Shown here piece by piece: positions 45,826 to 57,639 of a stretch of DNA of 64,000 nt; within the stretch, counting starts at the first letter, position 1, and the number at the start of each line of letters is the position of its first letter. A program made the position numbers and the translations under genes. The stretch is from Isoetes taiwanensis (taxonomy: Eukaryota; Streptophyta; Lycopodiopsida; Isoetales; Isoetaceae): positions 7,768,425 to 7,832,424 of the forward strand of contig JAJEKV010000062.1 in assembly GCA_021234155.1 (NCBI GenBank), read 5' to 3'. The notes under the pieces were generated by a model. It had not been told where the DNA came from, did no database searches, and saw nothing but the letters and a program-made list of their open reading frames with translations.

Positions 45826-46969
45826 TCAATCAGCCCTCTCCCTCGCCCTCGCCCGGCCCCTGATGCCCCCGACCGCCGCCCCTCGCTGGATGTTTGTTCG
45901 TGGGAGTGCTGCCTCCGCAACTGTCTGACGAGGAGGCACATATACCTTCATCTTGCCATTAACCAAACCAGCAGCCCCTCCAGCTTGTCGAATCTCTCTT
46001 ATCTTGACCAACTCTTGGCTTCTTTCCCGTTGTTGCAATGGCGTGAGATCCAGATCCAGGTATTCAAGCGACTGGTGCGTTGCAACAACAAAGATTTTGC
46101 CTCCCAATCCAAGACTGCAAACTTAACTAGCCGAGGTCTCATGCTCGGTCCTCCGACCTCGATTGGACTCTTGATAACCAAATCGTAATTGGAGCTTTGC
46201 AAGTACCGTGGTGGTAAGCTTACGGCAAATCCTCGCCTTGCTCCTCCGCAATCCCGCATTAATAAGGTTGAGGCGGCGTGCGGATGTCTTGCTCCTCACG
46301 GCACCACCTGATTTCCGAGCCACCTCGGCCTCCGGGTATGGGGGTGCTGGTGCAGACGACCGTGGTGCACTCCCTTCGTTTGCACACTCCTCCATTCGAG
46401 GTCCCGTGCATCTCTTGGCCGTAAGTGGGCCATATGGTTCTCTATATGTGAGCATCTTCCTGACATCTCCTGCCTGTCTGCCTTTGCTTCATCAAGGAAT
46501 TGGAGCCTGCATCCTTTTCCTTAGCATCTATCCGACCAGCCATGCTTGTGACTTGTACAATCTGCTGGAGCAACCCCTTCATGTCAGCCCATGCTTGCGC
46601 CATGTCTTCCATCCACTGCTGGTGGACCTTATCTGAGCGGTGCCCCATCTCCGTGACTAGTTGCGTTGTTGCTTGTATCTCCCCCCTTATCTGGTCATCA
46701 GCCTTTTGGGCTCCCCTGCAATCATAATCCCCAAGCTGAACTTCCACAAGGGAAATTCGCTCCTTCTATTGGAGAAGCTGCTTCTTGAGCGCAGCCCCTG
46801 GCAGATGGTCCCGTGATGCCTCCAAGCTTGCCAGCTTAGCCTGGAGGGAACCGGCCTGTTCCTGTACAACCCTGATTGCCTCAGCCTGTGATACCTGCTC
46901 TGATGGGGATGAGGTATCCAAATTGCGGGCTCTTTTCTTCAACGCATGCATGCTGTCAGGGGTGGCCAT
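45826..46969 (-). pseudogene. LINE ORF1 (RNA-binding protein)
   Basis: It starts MATPDSMHALKKRARNLDTS, followed by a coiled-coil-like stretch (AEAIRVVQEQAGSLQAKLAS), a stop at 46,766, and a helical part (IQATTQLVTEMGHRSDKVHQ). At least three frameshifts follow. The RRM-like/C-terminal module is visible as RPRLVKFAVLDWEAK, then LDLDLTPLQQRERSQELVKI and NGKMKVYV. The DLTPLQ..R signature also appears in the ORF1 copies at 25.4 and 59.5 kb. Confidence 0.75.
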
Positions 46970-47112
46970 AGAGGGCCGGGACTGTCAGGTGGATTCCGTC
47001 GACTAAAACAGAGGAAACACCATACAAATCATACACCGACGGAAAGCTCGTTCGATAAGCTTTCCAACGAGCCCAAGAACACCTGAATCTTGTCCAATGA
47101 ACAAAAAACACT

Positions 47113-47382
47113 TCAATGGAAAGTCACCAAGTCCAACCAACTGATCCTTAAGCAGACTTTTTCTTTTATAAGGATATGCGTAACTCCTGATTTACACATG
47201 CTTCCAGCTCTGTTTTCACCCCTGTAAACATTAACACTGTGACATTGAGAAGTTCCATTGTAGATAGTGCTGTATATGGTTACTTCGTGATGGTAATCAT
47301 TTCGACTGAAGGGTATATTACAGCAACCACTGAACACGATCATATAAAGCCCAGTGATGCCTATGTTGCCATTCTGCAACAA
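47113..47382 (-). other. Unrecognised open frame beside the LINE
   Basis: Eighty-nine codons (MLQNGNIGITGLYMIVFSGC and following) with no family I recognise. It lies upstream of the LINE 5' end in the fragment-capture zone of the second CACTA gene and could be another host gene scrap or chance. Confidence 0.25.
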
Positions 47383-47622
47383 GCTAGATGCTTGATGTCA
47401 TAATTTGCTGACAATGATGGCCTAGTTTGGAACTTGACTACATACACGTAGTGTCGCTGTGTTTCATGCTTTAGTGAGGGGATTCCATTTCCCCAACAAC
47501 ATCGAAGAACAAGAATACTTGTATGTTCGTCATTATATCAGCAGCACAAACAGAGCCTCGGCATTCCAAGCTACCACAGTTGCAAGTCAGGTCGTCGCCT
47601 TTAGAAACAAACCTGTAGTCAT

Positions 47623-47901
47623 ATGTCAGGATTTAAACCAAGCAGAGTAACATATCTGACGATCTTTAAAGCATGTGGCAGTGTTGGAGTCATAGAACAT
47701 GGGAGGAGAATCCATGAGCATGGTGAAGGATGCCTTGCTCTAGACTGCTTTGAAAATATGCAACAGATAGGCATTCGTGGCTACAAAATGACATATTCAG
47801 GCATCTTAAGAGCATGTACCAGCATAGGTACCATAGCAAAAGGGAGATGCGTACATGAGCTCATAATTCAGGAGAGAATACAAACTGAAATACAAGTCTA
47901 A
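47623..47901 (+). pseudogene. Captured PPR protein fragment
   Basis: The frame reads GFKPSRVTYLTIFKACGSVG, GRRIHEHGEGCLALDCFENM, GIRGYKMTYSGILRACTSIG and KGRCVHELII. This is PLS-class pentatricopeptide repeat protein with VTYL..L.AC and G...H signatures. Repeats are joined without the usual spacing, so it is internally deleted. PPR proteins bind organelle RNA; this scrap lacks enough repeats to do so. Confidence 0.7.
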
Positions 47902-47994
47902 CATCTGATGGCTCAAGTAGCCTCCTAGAAGATATTTGATTTTGAAATTAAGAATAATACTAGATATTATTTCCTGTCTATTGTAGGAAGTACT

Positions 47995-48181
47995 CTATTT
48001 TTGCTGTAGGGATATGAACTTGATCCATTTAGATGACTTGCAGCTTGATAAGTATAGAGATTGTCCTGATGCTTTGGTTCCCTAATATCTATTTTTGTTG
48101 TAGGGATACGAACTTGATCTATTTAGATGACTTGCAGCTTGATAAGTATAGAGATTGTCCTGATGCTTTGGTTCCTTAATA
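47995..48181. repeat. Tandem duplication, about 94 bp
   Basis: Two nearly identical units contain TTTAGATGACTTGCAGCTTG and GATTGTCCTGATGCTTTGGT. Each begins with an acceptor-like TTGTAGGGATA.GAACTTGAT, so an exon of the second CACTA gene may have been duplicated. Confidence 0.8.
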
Positions 48182-48635
48182 TTTTTTACCTCATCCCTAT
48201 CCATGGCCTTAAATGAAGCCATGCTATCCCATTGCTAGATGGTTCCAACATGCAGCACCAGAGATCATGTAGTTTTTCTAGCTATTCTCAGATCCAACTC
48301 AACTTGCCTCAAGAATTTGATCTAGAGGATGATTCAGTGAAGCAGCCTTTCATTTCTGCAAAACATCCAGATGAAAGGAATCAGAACTCTGTCACAGAGA
48401 TGATCTTAGTGATTGCATCCCCTATCATTCCACTTTCAAATCTGGAGGATATTCTGTTTATCCAGGTTGGTTTACTTCCATGTCTCCTTGATTCTGTTGT
48501 TGTTGCTTACTACTACTAATATTCAAGTTCAGAAATCTTCCATTAAAGAAATGTCTAAATCGCTATCTAGGTTAAGACGCACGCATTTGTCTGACCACAG
48601 CAAGGGAGATATCTCCAGAAATCTGGGTTTCAGGA

Positions 48636-48922
48636 ACTCCACAATCGGTATGCCTCCTTTTTTTAGATAACTCTTTTTTTTTCTTTTCTTTTCTTTGCTC
48701 TTAAAATTATTATATTATTATTATGGTACCTTAAGGATTGATGCTAACAAAACTCCAGAAATCTTGCTTCAGGAACTCCACAATCGGGCAAAATATCCTC
48801 CACAATCGGCATGCATCTTTTTTTTAGATACTCTTTTTTTTCTTTTCTTTTCTTGGCTCTTACAATTATTATATTATATTACGGTACCTTAAGGATTGAT
48901 GCTAACAAAATATTAAATTAGG
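48636..48922. repeat. Tandem duplication, about 160 and 125 bp
   Basis: Two units share CCACAATCGG.ATGC, a TC-rich run (TTTCTTTTCTTTTCTT) and GGTACCTTAAGGATTGATGC. The duplication spans an exon 3' end and its intron, so two donor sites are present in the second CACTA gene. Confidence 0.75.
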
Positions 48923-49993
48923 TATGACGCAGGTAAAGAATTTGAGCAGAAAGCATCAGATGCTATGAAGACATATTGCAGGGAGGTGGACAAACATTTC
49001 AAACAAAAGCCTCGTCACATACAAAAGACGTTGAAGTACATTTATGAGCAGTTTGGGGATGGACTCAGTGAGATGGATATCATAAGGTTTCTGAAGAAAC
49101 GATGGAGACATTGAAGGTGAGAGTATATTGAGATTTATTTTTTGTTCATGATTTTAAATGAATTTTTTCTTATATAGGGACAATCTTCGAAGAAACGTCC
49201 GTGCTGGTAATGGTACAAGGCCAATGCATGTGGACGAGGAGTCTTGGAAGAGGTTTGTAGAATTATGTGGGAAAACATATGAACGCAAAAGTATGCTGCA
49301 TCCAAACGGGAAAAGCGACAACGCACTGGTTCTGGAGGAATAATGTCACTGAAATCTAAATTTGTAAGTAGAAGTTCTTGTTTTTTTTTTGTGTAATGCT
49401 TTTTTCTTTTTTTCTTGCCTTGTCTTTTAATTTACTTTATTACAACTAATGTAGTTCCGAGATTGGGGCTCCATGCCTACTGATGATATGCTGAAAGAAA
49501 TATTAGAAAAGGGTGGATACGAGGCATTCAAGAAAAGAATGCTTTCCAAAGGGTTTGTGCCAGGAAAGGTGAGTTTGCTTTATGCTTGTTCTACATACAC
49601 ATTTCATATATTTTATATTTTTGGTTTTCTACTTTAGCACAAGGCTATAGATTATATCAAGGGAACAAGCCCAGGTGTCGTATTCAAGATAAAATCAAAG
49701 AAAGGCAAAGAACCATTGAATGTAAGTATTGCACATTTTGTAATTTCAACTTTGTGTTCATACATTATTCTCATGCTTATACTTTTGTGACATTCCCGAA
49801 GACTATATGTTATGTTGATGATTCTGATGAGGTAAGGGAGAAGCTTTATATTATTAATTTTACTTACGGAAGTTCTAACAACATGCTTTACAAATATAAT
49901 TAACAGGATAAGAACGAAGAAGACAATGCGGGTCATGAAGGCAATGCAAATGACGAGGATCATGGAGATGAACCAACAAATAGAGAGGATTGA

Positions 49994-50845
49994 ATTGCTT
50001 ATATGGATTATTTTGTTGGCATAAAAATTTGTACTCTTGCCTTGAACTATTTTTATGACAATTTGGCATGTACGAAATTCGTTAATGATCAATGCAATTT
50101 ATTACTTTGACTCTTTATTATTAAATTTCAAATATGTGTTACCACTATAGCTAGATATTTATCATTTTGACTCAAGGCAAATGCATACATTGTCCTAAAA
50201 TTAGCTATTACCTCGAAGCAAAACTTATCAAACGGTTGTTTTAAGGTAGATGGAATATAGCTATCATGTTGTCACTAGATTGCCAAGATGATTATGCTAT
50301 GCTGTTAGTATAGGCTCCATTTGTCTATCATAATGTGGTCATAACACTAGTTATTTTGTAGACACAAAACTGGTCACAAAACTTCTTGTTATGGATAGGA
50401 TTATAGGTGCTAATTTGTCACTACCTTGCCATGATGATTGATGCTATGTTGTCACTATAGGCATTATTTGTCTATCACAATGTGGTCAAAATGCTAGGTA
50501 TTTTTTTAATACAAAATGAGTCACAACATTTCTTATTGGTTGTCTTATTGTTGATGTAATGTTGTTCGTATGGGCTTTATTTATTTATTACAATATTGTT
50601 AAAATATTGACACAAGTTTGACATTTCCTAGATTACCATGTAGTTTCAAATTGATTTTGTGTCAATATTATGTCATAAATCAAAGCCACAGGCTTGACAC
50701 AGCATTTGACGCTATTGTGGCACGTTTGTGACAAATGATCACGACAAGTATAGTGTCAAGACTGTGACAATAATTGGGTTTAGACAGGTTCTCCTTGTGT
50801 CAAAAAAATTGAGGTTACACTAGACACTATAGGTACCGCCAAGAG
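49994..50845. other. CACTA right subterminal region
   Basis: No gene. Diverged repeats include TTGTCACTA, TTTGTCTATCA.AATGTGGTC and GTGTCAA/GTGACAA words, comparable to the subterminal words at the left end. The exact CACTA terminus is degenerate. Confidence 0.5.
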
Positions 50846-50859
50846 ATGATACTTATTTG

Positions 50860-52800
50860 ATTCTTATTTCTTATGTAGAGTATATGACCATTTTAAGGAA
50901 CCCATGACTTATTGGCTCCCAACCAACTGTACTTACTATTTGAGCTAGTGTGATAATGGTATAATGATTTATATGCCTTAATCTATTAAGCAAAATGTAT
51001 AATTATCTTTTAGGATTCAAGAAGATTTGAACCTTTAATATGACCAAACAAACCTCTAGTACTCACGCTGTGTGCCAGGAGCATGACTAAAAGTCTTACG
51101 CAACCAATGGCGCACATCGTGAGTAGTCGAACCCCGATCTACCCCAAAACTACCACAAATTGAGCAAACAAGGATGTTTCTGGGCTTTACTCATTGAGTA
51201 GAGCAAGAAAATGCCCTCATTTCATCGGTTTGGGGACATCTAGAAGCAAACAAACTGCCAGTACTCACGTCGTGCGCTAGGAGCACAACTGAGAATCTCA
51301 CTCGGGCCTGTGGCTTACGCCGTGAGTAGTCAAAATTTGAACCTTCATAACTGGATCTAGACAGCTCCAAATCGCCTGACATTTGTTGCAATAGGACCAT
51401 TAATAGTTTAGAACTTATTTATGGCCTCAAATTAGGCTAGAAATATTATATCACATCTCAAAATAACCAAAATTACTCAAACCTTAAAAGTTCCAAAACT
51501 AGGTTTTGTTTATAAATAGAAGCATACCCCCATTAGGACCTCACAAGTCTTGCTCTCAGCTCGAAGCTAATACCTTACTCCTAGATAAAAATGCTCAAAG
51601 ACATCCCTTTGTTATAATCATCTAGACCCTCAGCATAGCAACCCAAGCTCAAGTGTTGGTACATCACCTCTGCTCATGCCAAAGGTTTTAACCTTGACCT
51701 AATGCTGTTGTCTTTCCAATAGAGTTTGACTTAGCTGCCACATTGACACTCCATATTATCAGCATATTTAGAAAGGAGCTAGAGTCTAGAGCCACTCAAG
51801 TCACTCCATGTATAGAGTATTGGACCCCCCAAACCAACCTTTGCTAGGATCTTAGAGTATATCCCAAACATCATGAAGGCTTGGTAAAACAAAGCTCAAA
51901 CCCGCTGTCCTGATGTCCATAGACTTGAAGGATATAGATATCTCATTATAAATACTGCCCGAGCCATATCCCTCGCTTAGGAAGCCCAGCATGTTATAGG
52001 TGAGCCTTTCAGCCCATCGTTGACCTGAGCCCTTAAATTCTAGGATATACGAGCGTCTGCTTTGGGAGTACGAGGCCAGACCCACAGAAGAGAAAGAGGC
52101 ACAACGTCTTGAAGACATTGAAGATGCATGCAACGTATTGACAGACAAAGAGAGGAGACTGAAAAGGCAGACCCAAGAGAGGAAAGCACAACGGCAAACA
52201 CCTCTACCAACAAAACGAGTAGCGTAGAACACCACTGGCCTATCATCAATCTTCATCGAAATAGGAAGAATATTGGGTAATCAACGGCATCAAGAATCTT
52301 CTAGATTGTCAAGCTCCGACTACCACATCGACGAGCCCACATCAGAAAGAGGATCTCGACCCCTTTACTGATTCAACACACATGAGTCTCAAAAGGAAGA
52401 ACGCAAGGCAGAAATATATCATAACGACATAGGAGCACATAGAAACCAAGCTAGACAATTACAAAGCACCCAAAACCGACCAGGACGAGCTTCCAACTCT
52501 CTTGCACCAATAGAAAAACTTTGATGACTTCATCGATTTCAAAAATAGGAGATCATGATGGATAGGAGACACATATCAGGGGAGGAATATCTCCGACTTG
52601 AAGGCCTATATAAATACCAGGGCAAGATCAAGGAGGAGAACTTCAATATATTCGGAACATGCGAGTCCAATGAGGGCTGAGATGGAGCTTCTATTTGATC
52701 TGTTGGTGGCATTCCTAGTGATAGATTATCAGGATGTGGTTCTTCATGTCCCTACTCTGTATAGATACATGCTCAAATATCCTGCATAATGGGTAATTCA
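50860..52800 (+). mobile_element. Right part of the LTR retrotransposon split by the CACTA
   Basis: It contains two inverted pairs of the motif CGTGAGTAGT/ACTCACG (51,058 with 51,110; 51,262 with 51,316), as left of the CACTA. A TATA-like TTATAAATAGAAG lies at 51,509. A plus-strand frame at about 52,045-52,230 encodes a charged coiled coil (EARPTEEKEAQRLEDIEDAC, KERRLKRQTQERKAQRQ), perhaps gag-like. It is followed by stops and MMDRRHISGEEYLRLEGLYK. I recognise no family, and the link to the 26-kb LTR is inferred. Confidence 0.4.
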
Positions 52801-53273
52801 TGTCGTTGTTGTCAACTGACCAAGATTTCTTAGGACTTGTAGGAGTTTGACATTTCTTAGGTGCTCCTTTTGATGTTCTGACTAACATTTCTTGGGACTG
52901 GCCAGCAAGCGAGAGTTGGCAGTGCTTCTATACATTTGTTAGGACTGGCGAGTAAATATGAAATGGTGTGCTTTTGATGTCCTGATAGAACTGCTGCGGA
53001 GTGTAACAATTTGATCATGTAAATATGACCATGCGTTGCTTTGATCGCCACAGGACTAAAAAGGATTCTAACATTTTGATTACATAAACATCAGTGCCTT
53101 CTTATGATCATTTTTGGGAGTTCTGCATCGTTTGTTTTCTGCTTACCCAAGCAATGAAAACTTTTGCATTATCTCGTATTAGATCTCACTTTCAAGGATC
53201 GCAACTGCGATCCTTCAAAGCGTAGGCCTATTTGCTTTTTGGTTTTGCTTTATTTTGATTGAATGTTGAAGTT

Positions 53274-53384
53274 GGAGTGGTTCTAAGCCAGGTTACTTGC
53301 TAGGCTACATTTTCTTAGCTTATAAGAGAGATTTCTAGAGTGGTTCTAAGCCAGGTTACTTGCTAGGCTACATTTTCTTAGCTA
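53274..53384. repeat. Tandem duplication of about 62 bp
   Basis: GAGTGGTTCTAAGCCAGGTT followed by ACTTGCTAGGCTACATTTTC and TTAGCT occurs twice with a 16-base spacer. Non-coding. Confidence 0.85.
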
Positions 53385-54061
53385 ACTCCCTTAGAAGGAG
53401 CCAATATTTCTCTACTGCTTTTCGAATGCCTCTCTAGGTCAACGGAGCTTAGGTACTTGCTAAGTTCCACTACACAGAGAATCTCGAGAACAGTGGCAGG
53501 GAAAATCTCTTCCTTCTAATGGTGGAAGTTCCATGGTGTAATCGTGATCCTTGTAAGCTGTTTTATTCACATTAGATGATTGTGTGCTATTGTGTTACGT
53601 ATACTAGTAATTCAACAGATGCTGCTTGAAAGGATTGCATATACAATCCTTCCAAGCATTTTATATTATTCCACTAACCAAACTTTGAAACTTTGCAGAC
53701 TCTGAATTATTCGAATGACCTAAGCAGGTGATACCACTTGAACTGTGACACTTGGGTCTGATAGAAGATGATGTACGGAAATATCGCAGGTTTTGTCGCA
53801 TAAAGAAGGGGACAAACAAAAGGATTTGTGTCTATTTATAACGTCAAGTGAAAAGATTAATGTGGCTAGCTACTTGGTGCAAGGATATAAACAGGGAATT
53901 TCTCCAAAAAAAATTGGTTCGTTAAAAGTTGGCTCCACTTTTAAAGTGCAAGTCACGTAATGCTTCAAAGGACAATTGACCTAAATCTTTGAAGGTCAGG
54001 TCGCCTAAATCCTCAAAGAGCAAGTTTCTATATTTGGGCAAAAATCCTGTTTCGGATGTAA

Positions 54062-56118
54062 GTGTGGGAACTAACAAAGTGTCTAAAAAGGAAAAAACAT
54101 GAAGACTCTGTTTCAGCCTCTACACATTCAATCCCCTGTTCCACATCAACAGTCAGAGTCATTTTTAGGAGACCGAGGAAGCCAAAGCCAAGAACCCTGA
54201 ATTTGTATTTCAAGTTACTCCCTATATTGCTCCAACACTCATCCCACCATCATATTCTATGTCCAAAGAGCTCAAGTTTAACCTAGCCGATGAGAAATGG
54301 CTGGCCGAAAAAACAACATTGAAATTGGAGCAGTACAAAAGGTCTTATCCGATGGGTATTTCCTGGTTCAAACATGTTAGCATATATGCATCACTGTTCC
54401 CCCCTACATGATGCACAAGACCATATCTAACGATCATGTGCATACTCTATTATGGTCTGTTAGAGACTCACCACGCGATGTCTCACGCCAGTAGATCTTG
54501 CCCCTTTTGATCCTGTGACAAGTGAAAAAATAACATGGATTGATCCGGCGTAGCTCGAGGGAAAAAGATATTATATCATCTTTGGAAACTGTTCTGCATG
54601 GCGGCAGCTCAAATCCTTTGTGGAATGATCGAATTATATGAACAGAAAGCGGAATTGAAAGTGTATACAAGGAGGAGGGCAATGATATTAAATGGTAACT
54701 TGAAAAACACGAAATACCTCCGCCTATCCATCGATTGCAATGAAAAGGAGGCTGATAAGAAAATCAGGAAACACAGAAAGGCGATGTTCACAACCATAAT
54801 GAAATATCATTGGATGGTAATGGATGGTAGTTTGATCTTCGCACCACAAATGAAAATGTATTATACCTACTACATTGTGGAGCAACTTCTTCCCCAAGAT
54901 AGATGCTTTCTCGATTTCTTTTCAGCTTGCATGTTTTCTAGGGTTGCTTTGATCTAGGAGAAGAAAAGCATGGCTTTGGCGGAGAAGCCAGCTAATAATG
55001 CTCCATAATAAAAAAGCAAGGAGGAAGATAAAGATGGAGTGGAGGGGGAAGAGAAAGTGGAGCAGGAAGAATCAAATATTGTGAGGGGAGAACCCTCCGG
55101 AACAACCCCTTGACGTGCACATCACGAAGAGCACGGTGATATTAACCTGAAGGATGTAAAAAATAATTTTCAAGGTGAAAACTGTGCCGAGACATTGGAC
55201 AGGCTAAAAAAGATCAAACCTATGGCGACACATTGGACAGAGTCAGAAGAGGTATTACTAATTTGGAGAAGGATATAGCCACCATAGAACCTCTTTTTTG
55301 GAAGCTGGATGGCTTGAATGATGCTTTGGATGCGATAATGCCTCTAATGGGTTGTCTATTTGTGCCAGGTAACTCCGTGCCACTTGTTGAATATGAGCAT
55401 ATGGATGATGCTCTGACTTTGAGAATAATTTCCTAAGCAATTCTCAAGAATTTAGCAACATCTATGATAGAATACATCACAAGCTACTCACATACATTCT
55501 TGATCCTCTAGGTGATGATCAGGATCTGGAAGATGACTTCAATGAGGCCGTAAGGAAAAGTCAAGAATGCCTAGTAAATTATGTTGATGAGAATGAACAG
55601 GAAATTCCCAAGAAGATCGGCTACACAGAAATGAATACGGAAGTTCGTCTAGACTTGGATCAACAACAAATAAAAAGGGCGAATGTGGAAGTGATTATTG
55701 ATGCAGATGGGAATCCTTCATTTGTTATAGAATCTCCATTAAATGTACATGAGGAATTATTATTAAAAGATGGGTTAGCTTAGACAAATCGCCATTGCGA
55801 CCTTCTAAGCTGGATGGATGCTAGTGGATGTTAGTATAAGAAATGCACATGTTATTATAATAAAATAGTCTTTTGCCTTGTATTCTAAGCCCAACTGTAT
55901 CCTTTTTCTTTTTATATTCATTTGTCGCTGTACTGCGTATTCGTAGAGAAAAGATCATGACGGCGCATCTTGATATATTATCGCGTGGTGCAGCTAATAC
56001 TTCGGTGGAAGCTAAAATCGGACGTAGATTGGGGGTGACAATATTGATCATAAGTGAAGCATATTATTTTTATAATAATAAGTACCCTGAAAGCTTTCTT
56101 GCTTCAAAGGAACGATGA
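54062..56118 (+). pseudogene. Unidentified decayed coding region
   Basis: Plus-strand pieces shift between frames: LADEKWLAEKTTLKLEQYKR, PFDPVTSEKITWIDPA, RRAMILNGNLKNTKYLRLSI, DRVRRGITNLEKDIATIEPL and REKIMTAHLDILSRGAANTS. Codon-like patches are interrupted by stops every 30-80 codons. I do not recognise a domain. Possibilities are a decayed internal region of the LTR element split by the CACTA, or a separate repeat. Confidence 0.35.
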
Positions 56119-56589
56119 CTATTTACAAACTACCATTTTAAATGCATCTTCTAAGCTATTTCGAGCAAAATAAGAATGTATATTTTCTCAAATTAATAAA
56201 CTAGTGATTTATATGCATTAATAAAGGCTATTCAAATTGGGCATTTAAAAGTAATATGCATTAGTATTAACATTTGTGGATCGGATAAATATGAAGATGA
56301 CTTTTCTCCAAAAACCCTAAGGACAGGTAACTGGTTGTTCAACCCTAATGGATGATCCGCAACAGTGACATCAAAAGGTGATGATAGGATTTTTCGGATG
56401 CCAAGTAGCAGGCAGCAACACAAATACAATTGGCTAAGGCACCACGACACTGAAAATCAGCATTACACAAGGTTTGTATATCTAAATGGAGAGATGAGGG
56501 TAATTTTTAGCATAAATATGAAGCATAGATGCCTCTATTTGAGCATAAATTTTGCCATAACTCTGCAGCCATGACAAGGAAAAAAGGAA

Positions 56590-56912
56590 TCTCAATATAA
56601 CAAGAAAGAGGATCGCAGAGGAAAAACAGAATTCATCCAAGAAGAAGATGCTATTCCAATACCATTAGTCTGCTCTTAAGCGTTGTCCTATCAAGGAAGG
56701 CAAGAAGAAGAATGAGGATGATAATCAAAGCCCCAGTAAGGATAACAGTGCAGAAAATGTGGGGCTCAATGCTGAAGATTCCATCTCAAAAACGCCCACT
56801 GCTATAGGAGTACAAGTGGCGAAGGGCGCATATCAAAAGAACAATATAGAACTGGCCATCCAGCAATATACTCAGGTTCTTCATAATTTTGCAGACCTGC
56901 ACAAGTCTTAAT
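56590..56912 (+). pseudogene. Unidentified lysine/serine-rich frame
   Basis: One frame reads RIAEEKQNSSKKKM, a stop, then KEGKKKNEDDNQSPSKDNSA and IELAIQQYTQVLHNFADLHK before TAA. It may continue the decayed region upstream. No family recognised. Confidence 0.25.
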
Positions 56913-57639
56913 ATGTAGTTAATTTCTATGAAGACTCAACTTACCTTTGCAGATCTAGTTGTTTGGATAAAATAGGACTACTCCTAAATTAGTTAATTCT
57001 ATATTAGGCTTCAATATATCTTGCTGAATTCTGAAGATAGGCAGTTCTTTCAGCTTATTTTCTAAGATAACTCAACTTATTTTTGCAGATCTTGTTGTGT
57101 GGATATGATAGATCTGCTCTGCAATAGTTAATTCTATTCTAGGCATTGAATATTGCTGATAGATTAATTGACCTTAGCCTAGCATGGACATGTGAGAGCA
57201 GCAGACTCAAGCAGCAGATTGGCCAAGCCCAGGCCGATTCGAATAGCCCAGGCCGAATAGCAGCAGATCTTGGCACGACGGCATGGCCCTGTGATCTTGA
57301 AGTTCCAAAGCCTGCCAAAAGCAGCCACGCAGAAACAGACCGTTTGTGGTCCATGAGACTTGTGCAGGTGCCTCTTCAACATCAAGCAAGCGCCCCCTTT
57401 CCTTGGCAACACCCATCTTCCTTGGCAGCACACTCACACAGGTCCACCTTGGTCGCTACCAGATTCACGGCCAAGCAGCTCGGCTCCCTTAACGCACTGG
57501 TCCTCGGGTTTCCACGGTAAGATTCAATCTTGACCAGCTAGTAACATGCCTGTTCTTGAAAATTTATGGAGACAATCCCGTAACAGCCTAGGGTTTTCTC
57601 TGCCCTTCTCTGCATCTGCCATAACACCCTAGGATTTTC

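Larger units (their letters stand above)
42246..46985 (-). mobile_element. Near full-length L1-clade LINE, broken
   Basis: The minus strand carries ORF1, then ORF2 with endonuclease, reverse transcriptase and a terminal zinc knuckle. A 3' UTR ends CTCCGTGGACGTTAAAAT and a (CTTCC/TTCC)n tail at 42,240-42,255. The 5' border is near 46,985-47,040. Many frameshifts and stops make it inactive. It sits in a long intron of the second CACTA gene. Confidence 0.88.
40372..49993 (+). pseudogene. Second CACTA-encoded gene (TNPA/plant transposase-like), decayed
   Basis: This gene is divergent from TNP2. Exon 1 (40,372-40,553) reads MSREDSEESTEDKLASFMAN. Exon 2 (40,690-40,949) has two TAA stops and then an acidic Ser run, SSSSSEDDDDGEDSRSSDAE. 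After a long interrupted intron, 48,211-48,465 encodes LPQEFDLEDDSVKQPFISAK. 48,533-48,648 and 48,924-49,116 give KTLKYIYEQFGDGLSEMDII and IIRFLKKRW. 49,180-49,361 has MHVDEESWKRFVELCGKTYE and TGSGGIMSLK. 49,454-49,568 gives FRDWGSMPTDDMLKEILEKG. The last exon ends in an acidic tail (to 49,993). The DEESW...TGS arrangement recalls the plant En/Spm-associated transposase family (PF03004). Splice phases do not all agree, so it is probably inactive. A role in binding subterminal repeats is inferred. Confidence 0.65.
28240..50845. mobile_element. CACTA (En/Spm) transposon with two divergent genes and nested insertions
   Basis: The left end is CACTACAAGAGGATGGGGG at 28,240, followed by subterminal repeats with TTGTGTC/GACACAA words. 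The right end lies near 50,800-50,845, where similar subterminal words (GTGACA, CTCCTTGTGTC) occur, but the CACTA terminus itself is degenerate. TAT occurs next to both proposed ends and could be the 3-bp target duplication. TNP2 is on the minus strand (29.2-38.4 kb) and a second gene on the plus strand (40.4-50.0 kb). Much of the 22.6 kb is inserted: a Helitron, a LINE and host gene fragments. Confidence 0.8.

Noticed and set aside
50803-50845. An exact CACTA right terminus
   Set aside because: Candidates at CTCCTTGTGTC and before TAT at 50,844 were compared with the left end. Neither gives a clear inverted CACTA sequence, so the border is left approximate.
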